Assembly: GCA_012838445.1 (NCBI GenBank)
Contig: DUPF01000029.1
Span: 1-64,000, forward strand
Length of the DNA stretch: 64,000 nt
From: Intrasporangiaceae bacterium
GTDB lineage: Bacteria; Actinomycetota; Actinomycetes; Actinomycetales; Dermatophilaceae
Direction: 5' to 3'
In this document: positions 58,386 through 64,000 of the stretch, piece after piece
Position numbering within the stretch: position 1 is the stretch's first letter
How the letters are laid out: each line of letters starts with the position of its first letter
Translations under genes and position numbers: made by a program
Notes under the pieces: generated by a model
What the model saw: only the letters and a program-made list of their open reading frames with translations
Told to the model about the DNA's origin: nothing
The model's database searches: none

Positions 58386-58960
58386 TCCTCGACCTGGTCC
58401 GGCATGGCGACACCGGCCGAGCGGGGCATCTCGACGGTCGGATCGACCCGCCGCTGCTGCCCGACGCCCTGGGCCCGGTGGTCGCCCGGCACCACGGCAT
58501 ACCGTGGAGCCGGATCATCAGTTCACCGCTCCAGCGGGCCCGTGGGACAGCCGCTGCCCTCGTCGGCCGTGAGCTGCGGGAGGGTGAGATCGACTCGCGC
58601 TGGGCCGAATTCGACTTCGGGGATTGGGACGGGCTGGTGGCCGGCGACGTTCCCGCCGAGGCGCTGCGCGACTTCCACCGCGATCCGCTGCGGCACGGCC
58701 CGCCCGGTGCCGAACCGTGGTCGGGATTCACGGCCCGGGTACGTTCGGCGGTTGCCGACCTGCTCCCGGAGGCCGGCGCCGACCCGGTGCTCGTCGTCAC
58801 GCACGGCGGACCCGTCCGGACCGTCCTGGCGGACATCTGCGGACTCGGGTTGTCGGCGACCTGGTCGGTGCGGATCGGCTACGGCACCCGGGTGCGGGTG
58901 TGGGTGCAGGACAGTGACGCAGGGCTGTGGGGAGAGGTCCTGGAGCTCACCCAGCCATGA
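58382..58960 (+). CDS. cobC: Histidine phosphatase family protein, likely alpha-ribazole phosphatase
   Basis: 192 aa; LVRHGDTGRAGHLDGRIDPPL, ISSPLQRARGTAAAL, VVTHGGPVRTVLA; between cobT and cobS. Confidence 0.8.
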   Translation: MILDLVRHGDTGRAGHLDGRIDPPLLPDALGPVVARHHGIPWSRIISSPLQRARGTAAALVGRELREGEIDSRWAEFDFGDWDGLVAGDVPAEALRDFHRDPLRHGPPGAEPWSGFTARVRSAVADLLPEAGADPVLVVTHGGPVRTVLADICGLGLSATWSVRIGYGTRVRVWVQDSDAGLWGEVLELTQP

Positions 58961-59724
58961 TCGGCCGCCGCCTCATCCTCGCCGTCCAGTTCCTCACCCG
59001 CCTGCCGACCCCGCAGATCCGTGACTTCCGGGACGAGGACCTGACCCGGTCGGCCGTGTTCCATCCGCTCGTCGGGCTCATCATCGGAGTGCTCCTCGCC
59101 GCACCGCTGTGGGTGCTGGCGGACCGGCCGTGGCTGGCCGCCGTCCTCGCCCTCCTGGCCTGGGTGTGGGTGACCGGGGCGCTGCATCTGGACGGACTCG
59201 CCGACGTCGCTGACGGACTCGGGGCGGCGCACCGTGACCCGAGCCGGTTCCTCGAGGTGCTCAAGGACCCGCACACCGGAGCCTTCGCTGTCGTCATCCT
59301 CGTCGTCCAACTGCTCCTCAAACTCGTCCTGCTCGCCGAGCTCGTCGGCACCCGCTGGTGGCTCGGGATCATCCTTGTGCCCGCATGGGCGCGGTGGGGG
59401 ACGCTGTGGTGGAGCCGGCGACTGTCCCCGATCGCCCAGGCCGGGATGGCCGAACGGTTCAGTTGGCGACTGAGTATGCGTGCCGTGACCGGGTGGGCGA
59501 TCGTGCTGACCGTCGTGAGCGTGGCAACCCCACCCCTGCTTGTGGCGGTGCTCCTCGTGCCGGTGATCAGCGCATACTGGCGACGCCGCCTCGGCGGGAT
59601 CTCCGGTGACTGCCTCGGAGCGAGTGTCGAGGTGCTCGAGACGTTGCTGCTCCTGGCGCTCGTCCTCGGAGCGCACCTGGCCGCGCACGTCGACGTGCTC
59701 GGCCGGCTCGGCCCGCTCGGTTAG
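58957..59724 (+). CDS. cobS: Adenosylcobinamide-GDP ribazoletransferase
   Basis: Start MIGRRLILAVQFLTRLPTP; LHLDGLADVADGLGAAHRDPSRFLEVLKDPHTGAF. Confidence 0.92.
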   Translation: MIGRRLILAVQFLTRLPTPQIRDFRDEDLTRSAVFHPLVGLIIGVLLAAPLWVLADRPWLAAVLALLAWVWVTGALHLDGLADVADGLGAAHRDPSRFLEVLKDPHTGAFAVVILVVQLLLKLVLLAELVGTRWWLGIILVPAWARWGTLWWSRRLSPIAQAGMAERFSWRLSMRAVTGWAIVLTVVSVATPPLLVAVLLVPVISAYWRRRLGGISGDCLGASVEVLETLLLLALVLGAHLAAHVDVLGRLGPLG

Positions 59725-61631
59725 GCGCGGGTGTTCTGCAGCGTCTCGGTCAGCGCGTCGAGGACGGAGACATCCTCGATCGTGCCCGGGATCGTCGGGG
59801 TCTTGCCGTCGGCGATCTCCCGCATCGTCTTGCGCAGGATCTTGCCCGACCGAGTCTTCGGCAGGGCCGGGACGATGTCGACCTGACGCAGCGCCGCCAC
59901 CGCGCCCACCTCGCTGCGGACCCGCTGGACGAGTTCGCTGACGATCCGCTCACCGTCCTGCTCGGCGTCGATGCCGCCCTTGAGGACGACCAGCCCGCGG
60001 GGGATCTGTCCCTTGAAGTCGTCCGCGACACCGATGACGGCGCATTCGGCGACCGCCGGGTGACCCGCGAGGGCGGCCTCGATCGAGCCGGTCGAGAGCC
60101 GGTGGCCGGCGACGTTGAGCACGTCGTCGGTGCGGCCCATGACGAACAGGTATCCGTCCTCGTCCTGCATGCCGCCGTCACCGGTGAGGTAGTAGCCCTC
60201 GAAGGCATTCAGATAGCCGGACAGGTAGCGTTCGTCGTCCTGCCAGAGCGTCGGCAGGGTGCCCGGCGGCATCGGCAGTTTGATGCAGATCGCACCCTCC
60301 TGCCCGGCCGGCACCCGGTTGCCCTGCTCGTCGAGGACCTGGACGTCGAAGCCGGGGACCGCGACCGAGGGAGACCCGGGCTTGATCGGCATCGGCTCCA
60401 AGCCGCGCAGATTGGCCACGATCGGCCAGCCCGTCTCGGTCTGCCACCAGTTGTCGATGACCGGCAGCCCGAGCCGCTCGGTCGCCCACTCCCACGTGTC
60501 CGGGTCGAGACGTTCACCGGCGAGGAAGAGCGTCTGCAGCGACGACAGGTCGTACTGCTTCATCAACTCGCCGTCCGGGTCCTCCTTCTTGATCGCCCGG
60601 TAGGCCGTCGGTGCGGTGAACATCGCGGTGATGCCGTACTCGCTGATGAGTCGGAAGAACGCGCCCGCGTCGGGAGTGCCGACCGGCTTGCCCTCGTACA
60701 GGACCGTTGTCGCACCGGTCAGGAGCGGCGCATACACGATGTAGGAGTGCCCGACCACCCAGCCGACATCGGAGGCGGTGAACCAGACATCGCCGGGGTT
60801 GATCCCGAAGATGTTCGGCAGCGACCAGCGCAGCGCGACCGCGTGCCCACCGTTGTCGCGGACGATGCCCTTCGGCCGGCCCGTCGTGCCCGAGGTGTAG
60901 AGGATGTAGAGCGGGTCGGTCGCGGCGACCTCGACCGGCGCGGTCGGCTGGGCCGCGTCGCCGGCCATCAGGTCGACCCAGTCCAGGTCCCGCTCACCCA
61001 TCTGCGCCTCGGCCTGCGGCCGCTGGACGATGATGCACTTCTCCGGCTTGTGGCTGCTGCGCTCGATCGCCTCGTCGAGGAACGGTTTGTATGCGACCAC
61101 GCGGCTCGGCTCGATGCCGCAACTGGCCGAGACGATCACCTTCGGTGCCGCGTCCTCGATCCGGGCGGAGAGTTCAGCCGGGGCGAACCCGCCGAAGACG
61201 ACCGAGTGGATCGCACCGAGCCGGGCGCTGGCGAGCATGGCGATCATCGCCTCCGGGATCATCGGCATGTAGATGACGACCCGGTCGCCCTTCGTCACAC
61301 CGAGACTCCGCAGGACCCCGGCGAAGCGGCTCACCTGATCGAGCAGTTCGCTGTAGGTGAAGGCGGCCTTGCTGCCGGAGACCGGACTGTCGTAGTAGAC
61401 CGCGACCTGATCCCCGCGCCCTGCCTCGACATGGCGGTCCAGGGCGTTGTAGCAGGTGTTGAGCGTGGCCCCGGTGAACCACCGGTAGAAGGGCGGATTG
61501 CTGTCGTCCAGCACCGTCGTCGGAGGGGTGATCCAGTCGATGGCGTTCGCCGCCTCCCCCCAGAACGCGTCCGGGTCCTCGATCGACTGACGATATGCCG
61601 CTGCGTACGCTCCGTTGCCCATACATTCCAT
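59721..61631 (-). CDS. prpE: Propionyl-CoA synthetase (PrpE-like, acetyl-CoA synthetase superfamily)
   Basis: 636 aa; RWFTGATLNTCYNALDRHVEAGRGDQVAVYYDSPVSG, YTSGTTGRPKGIVRDNGGHAVAL, WQTETGWPI, GRTDDVLNVAGHRLSTGSIE. Confidence 0.9.
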   Translation of the reverse strand: MECMGNGAYAAAYRQSIEDPDAFWGEAANAIDWITPPTTVLDDSNPPFYRWFTGATLNTCYNALDRHVEAGRGDQVAVYYDSPVSGSKAAFTYSELLDQVSRFAGVLRSLGVTKGDRVVIYMPMIPEAMIAMLASARLGAIHSVVFGGFAPAELSARIEDAAPKVIVSASCGIEPSRVVAYKPFLDEAIERSSHKPEKCIIVQRPQAEAQMGERDLDWVDLMAGDAAQPTAPVEVAATDPLYILYTSGTTGRPKGIVRDNGGHAVALRWSLPNIFGINPGDVWFTASDVGWVVGHSYIVYAPLLTGATTVLYEGKPVGTPDAGAFFRLISEYGITAMFTAPTAYRAIKKEDPDGELMKQYDLSSLQTLFLAGERLDPDTWEWATERLGLPVIDNWWQTETGWPIVANLRGLEPMPIKPGSPSVAVPGFDVQVLDEQGNRVPAGQEGAICIKLPMPPGTLPTLWQDDERYLSGYLNAFEGYYLTGDGGMQDEDGYLFVMGRTDDVLNVAGHRLSTGSIEAALAGHPAVAECAVIGVADDFKGQIPRGLVVLKGGIDAEQDGERIVSELVQRVRSEVGAVAALRQVDIVPALPKTRSGKILRKTMREIADGKTPTIPGTIEDVSVLDALTETLQNTRA

Positions 61632-61732
61632 GATTCACCCTTGCAGGCGCGCTCCGGAAGCCAGGGTGTCGCCTCGGTCCGTGGGCGGTGGGTGAGCGGC
61701 GACGAGCGGCGTGGTCGTGGCGCATATGGAAA

Positions 61733-61758
61733 ACCCCCGGTCGCAAGCTCCCGGGGGT
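61733..61758 (-). terminator. Intrinsic terminator downstream of tRNA-Ser(GGA)
   Basis: On the minus strand ACCCCCGG-loop-CCGGGGGTTTT, GC stem followed by T-run. Confidence 0.8.
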
Positions 61759-61765
61759 ATCCATG

Positions 61766-61853
61766 TGGCGGAGGATGGGGGATTTGAACCCCCGAGGGTT
61801 TTATCCCAACACGATTTCCAATCGTGCGCACTAGGCCACTATGCGAATCCTCC
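61766..61853 (-). tRNA. tRNA-Ser (anticodon GGA), CCA encoded
   Basis: Reverse complement GGAGGATTCGCATAGTGGCCTAGTGCGCACGATTGGAAATCGTGTTGGG...GGGGGTTCAAATCCCCCATCCTCCGCCA. Confidence 0.95.
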
Positions 61854-62010
61854 AACGGAGGAGATTACCCGAGCCACCGCATACCGGCGAAATCCCGGGC
61901 AGCCAGGGCGCACGCCGGAAGCCCGTCCGGGCGTGAGGAACCCGGGTGTGCGCCAGTAATAGTTGGTGCGGCGGCGGGTAAGTGGCGCGGGAGCGGGGAG
62001 GTGGCGCGGG

Positions 62011-62478
62011 TCAGCCGCGCTGCGAGGGGACCGGCGGCCCGATCCACAGCAGGACCGCCGTCGTCGCGGTCACAGCGACGACCCCGGTGACGACGGCGAG
62101 GGCCGGGCGGGCGATGGCCCAGGCAACGACCCGTTCGGGCAGGGACTGCGGTGTCTCCCTGCCTCGGCCGAGTCGCCAGTCGTCGGCGTCGAGCAGACCC
62201 TGGCGTTCGATCCGGTGCTCGGCCCACACCGTCAGGAACGGTGGCACTGCGGCGGCGAGGGCGAGGGCCGCGGTGCGCAGCGGCCAACGCTGGTTGACCC
62301 AGACCGCGAGCGTGACGAGGACATAACCGAGGAAGACCACCCCGTGGGCCAGGCCGAAGACCTTCACCCCGAGATCGGTCGTCTTCGTGACGTACTTGAG
62401 GACCATGCCGAGGATGAGCAGGGCCCACGTGACCATCTCGGCGAAGGCGAACCGGCGGAACAGGGCGCGAGGAGTCAT
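62011..62478 (-). CDS. DUF3817-like integral membrane protein
   Basis: MTPRALFRRFAFAEMVTWALLILGMVLKYVTKTTDLGVKVFGLAHGVVFLGYVLVTLAVWVNQRWPLRTAALALAAAVPPFLTVWAE. Confidence 0.8.
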   Translation of the reverse strand: MTPRALFRRFAFAEMVTWALLILGMVLKYVTKTTDLGVKVFGLAHGVVFLGYVLVTLAVWVNQRWPLRTAALALAAAVPPFLTVWAEHRIERQGLLDADDWRLGRGRETPQSLPERVVAWAIARPALAVVTGVVAVTATTAVLLWIGPPVPSQRG

Positions 62479-62544
62479 GCCGACCATCCTGAACGGCCGA
62501 TCGCCCCGGACCAAATTAGGGGACCGGCCCGCGCCCGCCTAGAC

Positions 62545-62669
62545 TGGCCGACGGCACCCCGCGTGGTGGTACCTCACTGAACCCCCCCAGGGCAGGAATG
62601 CAGCAAGGGCAGGTGAGCTCTTCCAGGTACGCGGGGTGTCCTGTGTCCAGGTACGCGGGGTGTCCTGTG
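62545..62669 (+). ncRNA. ffs: Signal recognition particle RNA, small bacterial type (boundaries approximate; 3' strand duplicated)
   Basis: CCCCCCCAGGGCAGGAATGCAGCAAGGG domain IV-like tip; GGCACCCCGCGT pairs with ACGCGGGGTGTC on the 3' side. Confidence 0.8.
62622..62669 (+). repeat. Perfect 2 x 24-bp tandem duplication of the SRP RNA 3' strand
   Basis: TCCAGGTACGCGGGGTGTCCTGTG repeated exactly at 62622-62645 and 62646-62669. Confidence 0.95.
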
Positions 62670-62691
62670 TCTCTCCCCAGAGAGCCCGGGG

Positions 62692-63492
62692 TCAGTGCGT
62701 GCCGCAGATCCCGCCGCCACAGCCTCCGCTGCCACAGCCGCACCCGCCACCTGCGCCGGCCTCGGCACCGACTCCGGCACCGACCTCGGCATCGGATCCT
62801 CCGCCGCCGCACCCGCAGCCGCCACCGCAGCCACCGCCGACCGGTTCCGGCCGGTTGCCCTGGTCCTCCCACGCATACCGGACCGCCTTGAGGATCGACT
62901 CGACCCCCTGCGCTCCGGACACGCCGTACTTCTGGTCGAGGACGAAGGTCGGGACCGAGGTAATGCCGATCTGGCCCGCGAGAGCGAGGTCGGTCCGGAC
63001 CTCCTGGCCGAAGTCGTCGGAGTCGAGCACCTGCCGGATGCCGTCCTCCTCGAGGCCGGCATCGACACCGAGACGCACGAGAGTCTCCGGGTCGCCGATC
63101 GAGGCACCCTCCGTGTACCAGCCGCGCATGAGCCGGTCGAGGAACTCCCGCTCGCGCCCGACCGACCGGGCGTAGTGGTGCAACCGGTGTGCCGCATACG
63201 AATTGCCGCCGACCGCAAGGTCCCACCGGAAGTCGAGCCCGACCTCGGCCGCCTGCTCGGCCATCTGCCGGTGGGTCTCCTCCATCTGCTCCAGGCTCAC
63301 GCCGTACTTGTCGGCGACGCGCTGGACGTTGGAGCCCTCGATGACGTCGGGTGCGTTGCGGTCGAGTTGGAACGAGTGCCACACGACGTCGACCTCGTCG
63401 CCGTGCTCGAACTGCTCGAGCGCGAGGTCGAGTTGGCGGCGGCCGAGGTGGCAGAAGGGGCAGAGGAAGTCGGACCAGACATCAATACGCAC
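62692..63492 (-). CDS. DsbA-family (FrnE-like) thiol oxidoreductase with Gly/Cys-rich C-terminal tail
   Basis: 266 aa; MRIDVWSDFLCPFCHLGRRQLDLAL CxxC active site; GITSVPTFVLDQKYGVSGAQG; C-terminal GGGCGGGCGCGGGG...GGCGCGSGGCGGGICGTH. Confidence 0.9.
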   Translation of the reverse strand: MRIDVWSDFLCPFCHLGRRQLDLALEQFEHGDEVDVVWHSFQLDRNAPDVIEGSNVQRVADKYGVSLEQMEETHRQMAEQAAEVGLDFRWDLAVGGNSYAAHRLHHYARSVGREREFLDRLMRGWYTEGASIGDPETLVRLGVDAGLEEDGIRQVLDSDDFGQEVRTDLALAGQIGITSVPTFVLDQKYGVSGAQGVESILKAVRYAWEDQGNRPEPVGGGCGGGCGCGGGGSDAEVGAGVGAEAGAGGGCGCGSGGCGGGICGTH

Positions 63493-63501
63493 CCCTCCAG
63501 C

Positions 63502-64000
63502 CTAGACGCGGTGTTCGAGGGCGACGGACCGCACGCGCTGCAGGCCCCACCACAGGCATGTCATCGCGAGCAGGATGCCGGTGAGGAGGACCTGACCCGT
63601 GGGCAGGCGGGATGCGGCGGCAGCGAGCCCACCCACCGCGGCGGCGGCGACGATCGCTTGCCGGGCCACCCAGAACGCCATCGCCTGCGGACCGGCCCCC
63701 GGCAGGAACGCCGAGACCGGCGCGCCGCCCCGGAACGCCGACGCCGTTGTCGTGCCGGTGACGATGAGGATCATCAGGGCGATCCAGCCGACCGTCCCCA
63801 GGAGGTATGCGTCACGCACCCCGTCCAGCCACCCCACCAGGGCGGTGGTCAGCACGGCGGAGCCGCCGCAGAGCAGGAGCGGGACGGCGAGGTGGGCGAG
63901 CGCCTCGGTCCGGAACGAGAGTCCGAGCAGGGGAGGGGTGCCGGCGTTGTCGCCCTGGAGGCGCAGCCCCTCGGCCGTCGTCGAGAACCCGAGGTGGAGT
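63502..64000 (-). CDS. Integral membrane protein, partial (frame open through the window end)
   Basis: Frame remains open upstream of the listed ORF start to 64000 (...STTAEGLRLQGDNAGTPPLLGLSFRTEALAHLAVPLLLCGGSAVLTTALVGW); hydrophobic throughout. Confidence 0.6.
   Translation of the reverse strand, partial: LHLGFSTTAEGLRLQGDNAGTPPLLGLSFRTEALAHLAVPLLLCGGSAVLTTALVGWLDGVRDAYLLGTVGWIALMILIVTGTTTASAFRGGAPVSAFLPGAGPQAMAFWVARQAIVAAAAVGGLAAAASRLPTGQVLLTGILLAMTCLWWGLQRVRSVALEHRV

Larger units (their letters stand above)
1..64000. repeat. Dispersed short motif GTATGCG/CGCATAC, about one per kb on both strands
   Basis: About 59 exact 7-mers by eye (e.g. 7071, 7816, 10114, 16276, 18612, 31686, 43229, 49973, 55692, 61877, 63804); about half per strand. 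Confidence 0.8.

Noticed and set aside
1-64000. CRISPR arrays, prophage, IS elements or integrative element
   Set aside because: No regularly spaced identical repeats, no cas, transposase, integrase or phage structural motifs were found in any frame I inspected.

Overview
This is a 64-kb chromosomal segment from a high-GC actinobacterium. The gene content (F420-dependent G6P dehydrogenase, FolP2-like protein, sunset-domain protein, LytR_C, DUF6457) and style suggest Intrasporangiaceae/Dermatophilaceae-like Micrococcales, but this is inferred from gene content only. Most of the window is densely packed housekeeping and catabolic genes: acyl-CoA ligases and dehydrogenases, GTP-PEPCK, a lutABC lactate operon, a respiratory nitrate cluster (regulator-narGHJI-mobA with divergent tandem narK genes), pntAB, a cobT-cobC-cobS run, tadA/upp, FGD, propionyl-CoA synthetase, two tRNA-Ser genes and an SRP RNA. 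No transposase, integrase, phage module or CRISPR array was seen. The most unusual signal is a short non-palindromic word, GTATGCG/CGCATAC (core GTATGC), counted by eye at about 59 exact 7-mers (about 69 six-mers). A rough composition-only expectation is about 6-7 for the 7-mer. It occurs on both strands, in all reading-frame registers, in intergenic DNA, and draws in rare codons such as ATA and TAT. That pattern points to selection at the DNA level (uptake-sequence-like, protein-binding or epigenetic motif). Other points of interest: a perfect 24-bp tandem duplication of the SRP RNA 3' strand, a FrnE/DsbA-like protein with a Gly/Cys-rich tail, a hydrolase-like/membrane fusion protein of 1003 aa, a PEPCK with Ser at the usual hyper-reactive Cys, a Cys-containing ArsR-like regulator heading the nar operon, and an intergenic stem-loop tandem repeat.
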